A DNA stretch of 64,000 bases from Gari tellinella (GCA_922989275.2 OV277864.1:53815550-53879549), one strand, 5' to 3'; shown: positions 11,728 through 23,059, numbered from the stretch's first letter. Made by a program: numbers and translations. Notes: generated by a model not told the origin, from the letters alone.

Positions 11728-11984
11728 CCTCAGAGACCTTCCTACTTTGCCGTAGTTCTGGGGCTTAATTGTCAAAGGGAATTGTTTCTGTTTATTAGCC
11801 CGACATTATTCCCTCTGCCAAAGCTCACAGGAAGGAAGATGGGTGGTTTTAATCCCATGCGCTGTTGGTTAACGAATGAGATTGGCCGAGATCATCTTCC
11901 TGAAATTATCATTTCATCTCATCAATCATCGGCGCTATATGACCTATTTTGTGTCGCAGTGCCGTAAAACCCAACTCATCATCA
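11728..11984 (+). mobile_element. SINE family S1, target duplication TGGCGAGA
   Basis: Body GAGACCTTCCTACTTTGCCG to tail GTGCCGTAAAACCCAACTC. TGGCGAGA flanks it (11720-11727, 11985-11992), extendable to 12 of 13 with CATC(T/A). Good length for the family. Confidence 0.85.
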
Positions 11985-11992
11985 TGGCGAGA

Positions 11993-12842
11993 ATTGCAAT
12001 AAGACATTCAAAATTGTTGTTTTAATACAGAAAAAGGATGTCTGCATCAGTAAAGAATAACTTTTGTGAAAAATATTAAATATTTATTTAGATCTAGTGC
12101 TATGAAGTAAAACACTATATTATAGTAGACATTCCTTTTTTGTCTGGTATACATTTGGTTAATTTGAATAAAAACGATGGATCAACTAAGGAATAGGATG
12201 AGCATCTGAAAAATTTATCTTGCAAACCAGTTTTCTCGAATATTCTAAAACGAACAATACACATCAAACTATAACATCTCACATTGTAGAGGTTTTACCA
12301 GTACAGTGAAACATTTGAAAACCCGAATCACCTAGCACTGAAAAAACGGTCCAGTTAATACATTATCTTACAGACATGCCTTTAAACTTTATATATAAAA
12401 ATAGATGGGTTCCTCGGAAAACGTGTGTCACCTGCCAGCAAGTATCAGTGTAACATTCTCTTTCAACAAAAGAAATTTCATTTCAAAATCTTCAGTTATA
12501 TAGAAGAATTCTGGTTGAAAAGGGGAATAACTCTCACAGTATTGATGCAAGTGTTATGACCCTTGTGCAATACTTTTCCGCTTGTCAAGTTTTTTCCATA
12601 AATGAAGTTTCAACTTAAAAGCTTCAGTAGAACATGAGTTATGAGGCGTGACGCAAAACGCGTTACGGACGGAATGAGGGACGTTCTAACATTTCAGGTT
12701 TATGCGACTTTCCTATTGTTAAAAAAAGTGAAAATCCACATAAAATAGCCACATAAACCAAAAAGGCAACATAAACCCAACATGTTCTACGGAATGAACA
12801 GCTCTATTGTTTTCTTTTGTTCTGTGTTATGTCACCTAATAC
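11993..12842. other. Non-coding; end of a CGGACGG-type tandem unit
   Basis: No exon seen. Around 12530-12690 the sequence (AAAACGCGTTACGGACGG, GGGACGTTCTAAC) matches the end of the unit array at 39.4-40.0 kb, so one degenerate unit may lie here. Confidence 0.4.
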
Positions 12843-12993
12843 CAGTTTCAGTTTCAGCTTTATTAGCATATCGGCAACAATTTGCCTTTGGCTAATTACA
12901 TACATATAAAGAACATGGCATAATACAATAAATATGCTTACACAAACACATATATCAAATACAAACACTTCATCCAACAAGATAGATTTTCCA

Positions 12994-15900
12994 TCAGAAT
13001 TGCGAAACAGTTAAAGACTCTAGGGTTTTTTGGCGTAAACTATTTGCCTTCTTGATATAAATTGAAAGCTTATTTATTACATTTCTATTTTTAGAACTAA
13101 GCAATGAATTGAATTTTCCTATAGATGGCCAAGAAACATTTCCCAAATATTGTCGACGTAAACTTGCATATTTTGGACAACATAATACAAAATGATATTC
13201 TGATTCAACGCAGTTGAAATTACACATCCTGCAAAAACGATCCTCTCTTACAATACCTCTATATCTTCCTGATTCTATTTCTAACGAATGGGACGATAAC
13301 CTTAACCGAGTAAATTGAATTCTGTTAGAGTCATATCTTATTTTATCAAGATATGGCTCGTAACAGAATTCTTTTTTAAATTTGCAATAAAATGACAGTT
13401 TGGACATATTTGTTATTGAAGTATTCCATTCTTGTATAAATTGGTCTCTTATGCGTATTTTAATTGAGGGTAAATAAGACACATTAATGTTAAAATTGTG
13501 TCTTAATTCAGTGTATCCAAGATGATCAACTATTGAGTTGATCCTTTTAGCCCAACATTTACCATTAACATTATTACATTGATCAATATACATTTGGTAC
13601 ATAGGTGAATCAGTATTCTTCATTATTTTTAACAAAAACTTAATCGATCTTTCCTTTGCAATAATAGATAATGGAAATCGACCGAGCTCACCGTATACAG
13701 CATTATTTGGCGTAGATTGTTTAACACCAAGTACATATTTACAAAACTTAATATGTAATTTATCGATTTCAGTATAATTGTATACTCCCCATATTTCAGC
13801 CCCGTATAATAATATAGGTGCAACTAACGAATCAAAAAGGGATAATTTGGTTTTTAAGTCAAGTTTCACCCTGTCAAATAAAGCCACTAGATTATAATAA
13901 GCCTTTATGGCCTGTTCTGACAGTGTTTTAACGGCTAGGGACATGTTTCCAGTGTACGTGAATTTTACTCCTAAATATGTAAAATGATCAACAATTTCAA
14001 TACTTTCATTGTTTATGATAAAACTTGCAATGTGAGCTGTCTTTCTTTTTTCAAAAATGCAGACTTTTGTTTTCTTAACATTGATTTTTAGACCCCATTT
14101 TACTGAATACCTTTGCACACCGTCAATTTGAGCCTGAAGACTAACTGGATCTGTAGTAAACAGAACAATATCATCAGCGAACAAAATTAAGTATCGTGAT
14201 AAAATATTAAGATCATTTTCGGTTAAAGAACCAAAGTCAATAGAAGTATTTATGTCATTTACAAACAGAATAAACAATAACGGTGAGAGCGGTTCCCCTT
14301 GTTTCAGTCCAACTGTAACATCAAAAAATTCTGAAATATTCATACTAGACGAGACTTTCACACATGATTTAACTACACCATAAATAGATTTGATGATACT
14401 TATCATTTTACAACTTACCCCTGACTGTACTAACTTAATCCATAACGCATCCCTTATAACAGTATCAAAGGCCTTTTCGTAATCTATAAATACACACCAT
14501 AGTCGTTTATTGTTTGACAAAACTTTTTGTATAATTGAATGTAACATGAAAATAGCATCAGCAGTTGACCGGTTATCACGAAAACCAAACTGAGAATCAT
14601 TGAAAATATCATTACTTTCACACCAATTGTTAATACGATTTCTCAAGGTAAGTGAGAAAATTTTAGCTAAGATATTTACAAGAGTTATCCCCCTGTAATT
14701 AGAAGGGTTTTCGACATCACCCTTTTTGTGAATAGGAACTATAACACCCTTAGCCCAGGCGTCTGGATATACTCCAGAGTCAAAAATGTAATTAAAAATA
14801 GAACACAAATATGGACTGATAGAATAGTTCGTGTCAATGAAAAAATCGGCAACATTACCATCTAAATCAGCACTTTTGTTACGTTTCAACGTAGAGATTG
14901 TTTTCTGTATTTCGTCTATTGTAAATGGACTATCAAGCTGTTCAATATTCAATTGTTCATCTCGAGAAATATGCACGTGGTCGCTCGTGTCGAACTGATT
15001 ATGTGGTGTATTCGAGATGTCCCTAAAATGACAGGTAAAGTCATTTGCGCTTATATTATGATTTTGACTTGTTTTACTTTTAAATTTATTAATGTATTTC
15101 CAGAATTTTCTGGGTGCAGATTTACTCAGTAATGATAGATTATCTTTTTCTTTAGAATAAAACAAAGACTTTGCATGCCTTTTTACCTTGCAAAAACGTG
15201 ATCTGCTAGAAAGAAACTCGAGTTTACATGTTTCAGTTTTATGTTTACTAAAGGAACGTTTAGCCGATAAAAAAGCATGCTTCGCCTGTCGACAATCTTC
15301 ATTGAACCAAGGGACCCGTTTAACTTTTTTCGGCTTGTTCGACGAAAATGACTTTCCAAAGTTTTCAAAAGAAAGTTTATGTACAGTATCCGAAAATGAA
15401 TTTATACACTCATTAATGTCGCTTGATCCAGATAACAATTGGTTTGTAATTTCATCGAACACATTTATGTTACTGTAAAAAGAGTTTAAAAAGGATTCTG
15501 ATTTGGACGAATCCCATATAATTTTATCGACTGGGTCATTGTTAAGCTTATCATGTAAAGTAAGACTGTGTGACAATGCAAAATACAATGGACAGTGATC
15601 TGAAAATTCCGTTATGTCAAGCACTGACATGGATGATATATGTTTAAAGTTATTATAACTAGTGATCAGATAATCCACTGTACTTTGCGTTGTCTTATTT
15701 CTACACACAGAATGAAAAGTACATAGACCGGGTTCAAAACGCCCGTTCGCTATGAAAATGTCATTTTCTTTACAAAGGGTCAACAGTTTAGAACCATAAC
15801 TATTCACTGTAGTATCACAATTGACGCGCACGGGTAAATCGACCAAGTGCTGTGTAGGAAGTGTATCAACATAACGGTCAAGATTAATGTCCGGGATAAA

Positions 15901-16416
15901 GTCATTGTGTTCACCAGTGCGTGAATTTAGATCGCCCGTCAAATACACAAGGCCAAGGTCACTGAAACGGCGTAAATCTTTACTCAGTTCATCAAAAAAG
16001 TCGAACTCAAATAGTGTTGAATTAACATTCTTATATACTTTGGAATTTTCGGGAGGAATATAGCATACACAGAAATATATATCTTCTTCAGTACAAGTAA
16101 ATTGTTTCTGCAGTTTGAACCAAACTATACCATTGGTGTTAACAGATATAAGCTCGAATGCTTTACTATACTGCTCACGAAAGTAAACAATAACACCGCC
16201 GCTGTCACGCTTAGCCCTGCGATTAAATTTAGGACGAGAACAAATGTAGTGATCATACCCTTCAATTTTTACATTAGCATTTTTAGGACTCCAAGTTTCA
16301 GTGAACAATAATATATCAAAGTCATTAATGAAATTCAAAAAATCACAGTCATCAAGTTTGGATTTAATACCCTGAACATTCCACAGCAAAAATGTTAACT
16401 GTTTCGCATGGGACCC
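12994..16416 (-). CDS. LINE ORF2: endonuclease and reverse transcriptase
   Basis: Open from the codon after the ORF1 TAG (16419-16417) to TGA at 12996-12994, about 1140 codons. Numbered from TTG at 16389: endonuclease motifs LLWNVQG (1-7), TETW with E31, GDLNSRTG (152-159), SDHCPL (263-268); RT motifs NYRGITL (564-570), SQFGFRDNRST (599-609), FIDYEKAFD (634-642), GLKQGEPLSPLLF (694-706) and catalytic FADD (737-740); C-terminal zinc knuckle CRMC...HFVLCC (about 1053-1071). No ATG precedes the endonuclease: the first Met is about residue 254, inside the domain. Translation must therefore come by stop-codon readthrough, reinitiation or a non-AUG start. The predicted TTG start is a software convention, and the frame continues above it. 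Confidence 0.93.
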   Translation of the reverse strand, partial: GSHAKQLTFLLWNVQGIKSKLDDCDFLNFINDFDILLFTETWSPKNANVKIEGYDHYICSRPKFNRRAKRDSGGVIVYFREQYSKAFELISVNTNGIVWFKLQKQFTCTEEDIYFCVCYIPPENSKVYKNVNSTLFEFDFFDELSKDLRRFSDLGLVYLTGDLNSRTGEHNDFIPDINLDRYVDTLPTQHLVDLPVRVNCDTTVNSYGSKLLTLCKENDIFIANGRFEPGLCTFHSVCRNKTTQSTVDYLITSYNNFKHISSMSVLDITEFSDHCPLYFALSHSLTLHDKLNNDPVDKIIWDSSKSESFLNSFYSNINVFDEITNQLLSGSSDINECINSFSDTVHKLSFENFGKSFSSNKPKKVKRVPWFNEDCRQAKHAFLSAKRSFSKHKTETCKLEFLSSRSRFCKVKRHAKSLFYSKEKDNLSLLSKSAPRKFWKYINKFKSKTSQNHNISANDFTCHFRDISNTPHNQFDTSDHVHISRDEQLNIEQLDSPFTIDEIQKTISTLKRNKSADLDGNVADFFIDTNYSISPYLCSIFNYIFDSGVYPDAWAKGVIVPIHKKGDVENPSNYRGITLVNILAKIFSLTLRNRINNWCESNDIFNDSQFGFRDNRSTADAIFMLHSIIQKVLSNNKRLWCVFIDYEKAFDTVIRDALWIKLVQSGVSCKMISIIKSIYGVVKSCVKVSSSMNISEFFDVTVGLKQGEPLSPLLFILFVNDINTSIDFGSLTENDLNILSRYLILFADDIVLFTTDPVSLQAQIDGVQRYSVKWGLKINVKKTKVCIFEKRKTAHIASFIINNESIEIVDHFTYLGVKFTYTGNMSLAVKTLSEQAIKAYYNLVALFDRVKLDLKTKLSLFDSLVAPILLYGAEIWGVYNYTEIDKLHIKFCKYVLGVKQSTPNNAVYGELGRFPLSIIAKERSIKFLLKIMKNTDSPMYQMYIDQCNNVNGKCWAKRINSIVDHLGYTELRHNFNINVSYLPSIKIRIRDQFIQEWNTSITNMSKLSFYCKFKKEFCYEPYLDKIRYDSNRIQFTRLRLSSHSLEIESGRYRGIVREDRFCRMCNFNCVESEYHFVLCCPKYASLRRQYLGNVSWPSIGKFNSLLSSKNRNVINKLSIYIKKANSLRQKTLESLTVSQF

Positions 16417-17475
16417 CTAGTGGTCTTCAATACTGGCGACGGTCTCTGCTGTAAATTCCTGGCCATTGATGAAAAGTTTGTCATATGACAAGTACGCCTG
16501 TTTACCATTGTTTTTAGCTTTGATGTAGGCTGGGATAAGGGATTTCCTACGTTCCTGGATGGTCTTTGGATACTGATCGGACACCTTGAAAGAGGAATTT
16601 CTGTCAAATGTTTCGTACGCTTTACGTTTGATCGAAAGTTTGTCCTGGTGGTAGTTAAATTTGACAACTATAGGTCTTGTTTTACCCATGTTAAATCTTC
16701 CAACACGATGGGCACGGTCGATCTTAATCGCAGACTTGTCGGCTTGAAGATGCTCTTCACAGAAAGAAAGGATTTTTGAGGTACAATCTTCTGATCTTCT
16801 CTCTTCTTGGGTTGCAGGTTCTGGTAGACCGAAGAACAGAAGATTATCCCTCATTGATCGGGATTTCAGGTCCAGAATATCTTCGGATAGGGTAGAATTT
16901 ACCTGTTGTAGTTTGTTTACGTCACGTGACAACTGCTCAACACGGGTGGATTCATCCTTTAGCTTGCTGTCAATGGACACTTGTTTAGTATTAATGTCCT
17001 GGCACAATTGGGCATCATAATCGCGACTCATTTCAATTTCGGCCAATTTTTTGTTTGTGTCAGATAGTGTGCTTTCAAGGGAGGTAACACGATTGTTCAT
17101 AGTTGATAACTGTGTAGACACTGAAGATAGCTGGTTTTCAATGGATTCCAGTTTATCAAGACGTCTGCTCATTTGCTCAAGTTTGTCCATAATTGTTTGT
17201 TGAAAGTTTGGTTGTATCATGGAGGGTAATGGTTGATTAGGTGACTGAATGTATTGATTTGGAGACCCGTAGAATTGAGGATAAGATGGCGGATAAGGGG
17301 AAATAGGTGGCTGTGTACTCTGTTGTTGCGACTGATTTGGCATAATTGGTGTCTGCTGGAAGGACTGAGCCATATCTGGATACTGTTCTGGACAATTCAG
17401 CCGTTTACCTGGAACGTCACTAAGTGAACTAGGAGAAGACTGGGATTTCTTCCGCTTGTTCCTTCCCCCACCCAT
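16417..17475 (-). CDS. LINE ORF1: coiled-coil RNA-binding protein
   Basis: 352 residues from ATG at 17475 to TAG at 16419-16417. Layout: basic start GGGRNKRKK (2-10), Pro/Gln/Tyr-rich stretch (31-90), long coiled coil (about 93-205), RRM-like part opening RDNLLFFGLPE (209-219), IDRAHRVGR (252-260) and a C-terminal domain (about 265-345). This matches the ORF1p type of L1-like elements, which trimerises and binds the element RNA (family knowledge). The stop codon context is GAC CAC TAG GGG, in the same frame as ORF2. Confidence 0.9.
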   Translation of the reverse strand: MGGGRNKRKKSQSSPSSLSDVPGKRLNCPEQYPDMAQSFQQTPIMPNQSQQQSTQPPISPYPPSYPQFYGSPNQYIQSPNQPLPSMIQPNFQQTIMDKLEQMSRRLDKLESIENQLSSVSTQLSTMNNRVTSLESTLSDTNKKLAEIEMSRDYDAQLCQDINTKQVSIDSKLKDESTRVEQLSRDVNKLQQVNSTLSEDILDLKSRSMRDNLLFFGLPEPATQEERRSEDCTSKILSFCEEHLQADKSAIKIDRAHRVGRFNMGKTRPIVVKFNYHQDKLSIKRKAYETFDRNSSFKVSDQYPKTIQERRKSLIPAYIKAKNNGKQAYLSYDKLFINGQEFTAETVASIEDH

Positions 17476-17695
17476 TCAAGCCAAGATTTTACTCACGTAG
17501 CTTCACGTAAAAACCAGTTCCAAAATCGTCCAAAATTCCATTAAAACATTGTCCAACACATATCAAATTCCAACGTTGTTCTTTTTGGCAATTTAGATGT
17601 TTCTTTTTAACTTAAAATACATTATTTTTGGCGAAAATATTGGAGAAGCAATTTTTTAAACCGCCATGTTCCACGCATGCGCAATACCATAAACC
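17476..17695 (-). promoter_or_regulatory. LINE 5' untranslated region / internal promoter
   Basis: In sense direction the far end reads TATTGCGCATGCGTGG then AACATGGCGG: an NRF1-like palindrome GCGCATGCG and a YY1-like AANATGGCGG site within about 25 bp. YY1 sites at the 5' end direct start-site choice in mammalian L1 (known); the same use here is inferred. Confidence 0.5.
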
Positions 17696-18549
17696 CATAA
17701 TGTTAGCGCGGACTGACAGACAGACGCCGGAAAAGTAATTCCTAAGTGCCTCCTCTGCCTACAACAGTTGACACAAAAACTAGTTTCCCTTTTCAACGCA
17801 ATGAATTGCCCCATAGGCCTTTTATTCGTAGTAAATGGTACGCATAACAAATATTTGTCTCAAAATATTGAAACCGAACTACGAGGAACCGGTCAAACGG
17901 GGTTTATGGGTCAGAGAGGTTTAAAACCTGATCAAAATAATCGGAAAATTTGAAATGTATAGCTGAACATTACTGTCAAAGCCCAAGCTACATGTAAGAG
18001 GAGAATTTCAAAAGCTTTAATCGTTATTTTTGCATTAAACATTATGGTGTTACTACTCATTATAATTGCTCTATAGACACTTCTAATGACGAGGAACACA
18101 ACATGATTTGGTGCTAACATGAGTGAAAATTTGTTTTGTTCAGTGTACTCCTCCTTATCGAGATTGGCTTTGAAACAACAGGGGTAAGTCCATTTGAAAA
18201 AGTCATTATAAACAAATCTGAGTGCGCTTTCCTGTAGAATTTTTACATATTTAGTACTATTTTCAGGATAAAAATGCTAAGCCATAGGATAAAATTTAAA
18301 GTTTGAGAAAATAAAAGTATGAAAAACTGCCAGTTTGTTAAGTTATTCAAGTGTATGCCTATTCTTTTTAGAACGTTCAACTGCCTACCGGTCTTCTTGA
18401 AAACATTTCCGATATGACTCTCAAAGTTTAATTCAAGCCAAATATATATACTACTGTTGTCAATTTTAAAAGCAGGTTTTTTTTTAAAGAAAGGATGTTT
18501 TGCTAACGGCTATAGCTTGACATTTATCTTGATTAGCTTGCATTTTGTT

Positions 18550-18990
18550 TGTGCTTAACCATCTTTAACAATGTTAGATTCGTTTTGAAGATTTTCGAGT
18601 ATATCATTAAACCTTTTAGAAAGAAGAAAGGGCGTTGTTGTCAGCATAATTATATATTGATTAGCTGTTATGAAAAACATTAAAAATATACCATTAATGA
18701 AATAGTTAAACAGAAGTGGACCGAGTATAAAACCCTGAGGTACTCCTTTACAGATGCACAAATGAACCTATAAACTCACAATATTTCCAATTTTTATTTG
18801 ATGTTTACGATTTGAGAGGTATAAGATTTAATGAGTTTGGAGGCCCGCTCTGATATTCAGTAATTTAATTTTAACAGTAAAATACCGCGAAGTAAACAGT
18901 CAAAAGTTGTAGAAAGATCCATTAAAACTGCTGCAATGTATTCATTATTACCAGAGCCTTCCTCAAAGCCTCCCAACAATCTTATAAGAG
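18550..18990 (-). pseudogene. Decayed LINE reverse transcriptase
   Basis: Readable motifs in several frames: DLSTTFDCL (FD motif), ISERASKLIKSY, then KGVPQGFILGPLLFNYFING, then a shifted NYADNNA where the catalytic YADD has become YADN. Frames are broken, so it is dead. The pattern fits a CR1/Jockey-like RT. It is unrelated to the complete LINE upstream, which has FADD and GLKQGEPLSP. Confidence 0.75.
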
Positions 18991-18999
18991 TTGGTGGCA

Positions 19000-20330
19000 G
19001 CCATTGCCTTTTTTAAAGTTCATAAGATGTTATCAAACCATTTTCAAATTGGACTGTGAGTTGCTCTGATGGTGTCGTCGGCCTTCCCCGGCTTTAGTGA
19101 CAATTACATGTGTTCTATAAGGCGGTGGGTTCAGTTTGACGATGAAATTTAAATAAGGTTTTAACGTTTTAATTCCTCCAAATCTCATGTATGCATATTA
19201 CCATTTATGCATATCTGAAATACAAATAATAAAAAGTATAAGTACATATGAAGTAAAGTAGAGACCTGAAAAGGGTTTACATACAATGAACACGAGAAAA
19301 CTAGAGTTACAAAAATGGCATTTGCTATATAAGTTTAACATACAAAATGTAATGATATGGCGATAATGATAATGGTGATGAGATAATATGAAAATGGCGA
19401 CTGTCTTCGTCAGTGACTACCGTACGAGTGAATGTGCACGTGCAAATGCGGGAAATGTTAAAATGTTAGCAATGCAGTTAAATAGAATTACTTTCCCTGA
19501 AAATATAAATGACGTTAGCTTTAAAAAGAGATCTTACTTAATTTGAACTAAATATAAAACAAACAACATATCATCAAATATGTTTATTTCTAAATGATAC
19601 GATCACCCTACGACAATGGGATGGTTAATATGTTTACTGGTCTGGGTGACTTTGGATCAAAACAATAATTTTTACCAATTCCTTCGGCAACAGTAGTAAG
19701 GTGAAAGTTAAATGAAGGCCTGGGATTATATGAAGAGCAGTATGAATATGACAAAATATTAAAGGTGTTAGTTCAATCCACGCGAATAGTATATTAGTCC
19801 TAAATGTCCTAAAGCCCTAAGGTACGCGTTGAGAGGAACTTACCAAGCAGATACGCTTATCACATGTGTTGTAAATGAAACACATGGAAGAGGTAAGAGA
19901 TGTTGCTTCGCCAATAGTCTGACCAGAAGTGAAAGGCATAGTTGAGAGGAGCTCTGTGCAAAGAAGTTACGCATGCGTGAATCGCTCACTCACAATCACT
20001 AAACCTTGAATAGCCACGTATAGGTATACAGTGCTATTACTGTATTGTGCAGAGAAACATGTACACTTGCCATAATGTGTATTATGGTAATGTTTACACT
20101 GGTTACATTTATAGAGACAATGGTATCAGTTAAATCTGATGTACAGCAAAGGAACGACTCTGAGAGTTAAGGTAGAGTACACTGTACTCAAAACCAAGTC
20201 AAGTACATGTATATTGCTATTTTCAGAGGCCTAGGCATGTACTATGTTCGTCGCATTCGGGACTTTGCAGCCCTTGCTGGCTCTTCTTCACCGCATTTTT
20301 CAAAAATGTTAGATATCTATATGGGCCAGC
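19000..20330. other. No gene or repeat recognised
   Basis: Mixed AT-rich sequence. No long frame, inverted repeat or family member was found on reading both strands. Confidence 0.35.
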
Positions 20331-20339
20331 TTTGAGGCT

Positions 20340-20985
20340 ATATCCCAACACAGTCAAATAAGCACGAGTCTTTGGCATGTTTTAGCCTTACTTATGTTAC
20401 TGTAGCTAAGCCAGTGTTTGCTCCGGATGCAATGGTCAAATACCCTTTCCGACGTTGCTACCTTGTCTTCTATATTTATGGCTAGTCTTTTGTTGATTTG
20501 TTGTTCATTTTCATTGTTTCCAGGCATTGCTTATTGAACTGAGAGCAATCATCACACAATGGTGAGGCATATTCTAATACTGGGAGAATACCATTTCTAA
20601 TCATAAGATAGATTTACTCATATATGTGAGAAGAAAAAGATTCGAGTAAAGTCTCATCGAAATTTAGAATAAATTGCATCTATGAATAACACATTAGTGT
20701 TGTTTGGATTAAAATTAATCAAACCCGTTTTGAACCAAGAAAATATCCTTTGTCAATCTCAGTGTATTGCAGTTTCTGTTAATTAATGTTTTAAGAGGAA
20801 TATGAAAACGTGATAGTATCTGCGAATAGACGGGCCAGTATCTACAAGTAATCAGCAATATCATGTATGTAAATAAGAAAAAGGAGAAGACCAAGCACAT
20901 ATCCCTAGAGGAGACCAGCATTTGGTTTATCAAAACATACTGTTTTTATCTGTTATTAACCTCATTACTAGAGACTTCTATGTCC
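20340..20985 (-). pseudogene. Decayed LINE reverse transcriptase, second type
   Basis: With stops and shifts allowed, the minus strand reads YVLGLLLFLIYIHDIADYL, then RLFADTITFSYSS (FADD degraded to FADT), and at about 20546-20581 VLEYASPLCDDCSQFNK. This is the usual order of palm motifs followed by the thumb-region (R)PVLEYAS(x)W motif of Jockey/CR1-like LINEs. More than five disruptions show long decay. Confidence 0.65.
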
Positions 20986-20989
20986 CCAA

Positions 20990-22758
20990 AAGGGCTCCTT
21001 TTAACCTTCTCTGCTCTTTGTTGGTCTCCTTTTGTTCTATTATATTTCTTCTTGAAGAATCAGTAGTTTTTTAGAACAGGCACAGCTATTATCTAAGGAA
21101 TCAGGAAATAAAAGAAATACAAAGTTAAGCGATTTTTATTTGTTTTTAAAATACTAAACAAAAAAAAGAAACTTTACATACTTTAGAGCCTGTTTAAGCG
21201 ATATTTAAAAGACGTTTCATAAAATATACGCACATTTCATATAGAGGATAACTGTTGTGTTTTGTTTTTGTATTTTTTTTTTGGGGGGGGGGGGGGTTCA
21301 GTATAAGGTAGAAATTTAATCCATTGAGTGAACATCATACCTCACTCGTGACAATATAACAGTCTGATGTTCACGACTTTTGGATATCTTTCAGAGTGGA
21401 GGCGGACCTGTAGACCTTTTCCCCGCGAATTAATTTTCGAACTCGCACAACAGACATTTGACGAATTTTTCAAATGCGCTTCCTAACCGATGTATGCCTC
21501 TCCATAATTGAAACAATAATTATCGTCTAAAATTCTTCTTTATTTCTGAGACAAATTTCGAGAAATTTGAAATATTGATCAACAGCATCTTTCTGTATTT
21601 ATTCATTTCAATGAATCATCAAGAAATTTATCCTAGTTTAAAATTGACGTTATTCCAAAATGACGTCAAATCAACAATTTGCATTAAACTGTTAAGTTGA
21701 AGACGTTTAATGTTTACAATGGAACTTGATAAAGAATAGTTTTCATCAAATTACAACAGTTACTGGTTTTTATTGCTGACAGTTTCGTCCACTACTGTGG
21801 ACTTCTCAAAGATGCTGGTGACGTGACAACTTCTCATTTCCAGCCTATGAGCTACGGATTATTCCCAAATCTTTCATAGATTTACGAAAAGACGGACCGA
21901 TTGTTCTACTACGTGAAAGTGATTTTGGAACGGCGATCTATACATAGCTGCCATGTCATCACTTTTGGGAGTATACACAGCCTTATGGGCCACATTAGGC
22001 AGCTGTAGAATGTCTCAGTTAGGTTCTTCATTACCCATAAAAGCACATAAACGTCTCCAACCATAGATATTCATCAATTACTACAATCTTAACATTCAAT
22101 AGCATTTCCGTTATGAAGCAACTTTCTTCCCTTATAGTTGTATATGGTCATTAATGTGTTGCTTGCGCAGAGGAAGTAGGGACGTATTATGCAAAGGGTA
22201 TCGCGAAACATAAAAAGTAGCTACTCTTGTACGTGCACACACAAGAATATACATGTCTCCTGCCTCGTTATTTCTACAGAACATATTCAAACAGTTTGAA
22301 AAATGCTTTCCCCAAGATGACTTTTACCTACTTTTTCTCCAGCAGTCAGAACGAGATGGGATAGATCGGGTTTCATCTCTGTGTATTTATCTTTCTACAA
22401 CTTACAGAACTTATTACCACAGTTTATGATTTTTGTGTAAAGCCAAATATTTTCTAGTTTATAACATTTACTTTCATAGTGTATTATAAAATTTCTTTCA
22501 CATATAATTTTCAAACTACGTATATAACTTACAACATCAATCATTTTCAAACTCCCTTTTTGGTAATCTTTAATGTGTACATTTAGCTGTTTTCTTTCTT
22601 TGCTTTACCATCCGATATAAAATCATTAAATAATTTGGATTTTTTTTTATAGACTTGTTAGATGGCATTGGTAAGCTAATAAATAAATGCGTGAGAATAG
22701 GCACAAGTAAAGATTTGACAACAGGTTTTTTGTCGAGGAGTTTTTTAGGAGTTATTTT
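20990..22758. other. Non-coding stretch
   Basis: No supported exon. Contains a T/G run (21274-21297). Otherwise unremarkable. Confidence 0.35.
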
Positions 22759-22770
22759 TCTTCTTTTTCA

Positions 22771-23043
22771 CCCCAGAGACCTTCCTACTTTGCCGTAATT
22801 TTGGGGCTTAATTGTCATAGGGAATCTTTTCTGTTTATTAGACCGAGATTATTCCCTCTGGCAACAACTAAAAGGACGGAGGTCGGTGGTTTTGATCCCA
22901 TACCCTGCTTTACAGCGTTTGAGATTAGCCGAAATCATCTTCCTGAAATCATTATCATCTCATCGCATCATCCCTCATTAATTCATCGGCGCTATATGAC
23001 CTATTTTGTGTCGCAGTGCCGTAAAACCCAACTCATCCATCCA
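22771..23043 (+). mobile_element. SINE family S1, complete, 12-bp target duplication
   Basis: 273 bp between the direct repeats TCTTCTTTTTCA (22759-22770 and 23044-23055). Head CCCCAGAGACCTTCC, tail CGGCGCTATATGACC ... CCGTAAAACCCAACTC plus CATC repeats. The perfect duplication shows insertion by target-primed reverse transcription and moderate youth. It sits beside the decayed L1-type RT. Confidence 0.9.
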
Positions 23044-23059
23044 TCTTCTTTTTCAGTAA

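Larger units (their letters stand above)
12843..17695 (-). mobile_element. Nearly full-length LINE with ORF1 and ORF2
   Basis: Non-LTR retrotransposon with an L1-type ORF1 protein, an AP-endonuclease/reverse-transcriptase ORF2, a 5' untranslated region and a 3' end AATAAAGCTGAAACTGAAAC made of short GAAACT repeats. Both long frames are intact, so the copy is young. It would copy itself by target-primed reverse transcription. The target duplication is unclear: only TGGTATT is shared by the two flanks. Clade assignment needs a tree; the organisation fits the L1/Tx1 or I/Nimb-like range. Confidence 0.9.

Noticed and set aside
15188..16311. Plus-strand frames across the LINE
   Set aside because: Antisense shadows of ORF2.
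16387..16389. TTG at 16389 as the ORF2 start
   Set aside because: The frame continues upstream to the ORF1 TAG and the endonuclease motif begins at once; TTG initiation has no specific support.
12774..17713. CATAAACCCA words at both ends of the LINE as a target duplication
   Set aside because: They are imperfect and lie tens of bases outside the 3' tail, so they do not abut the element.
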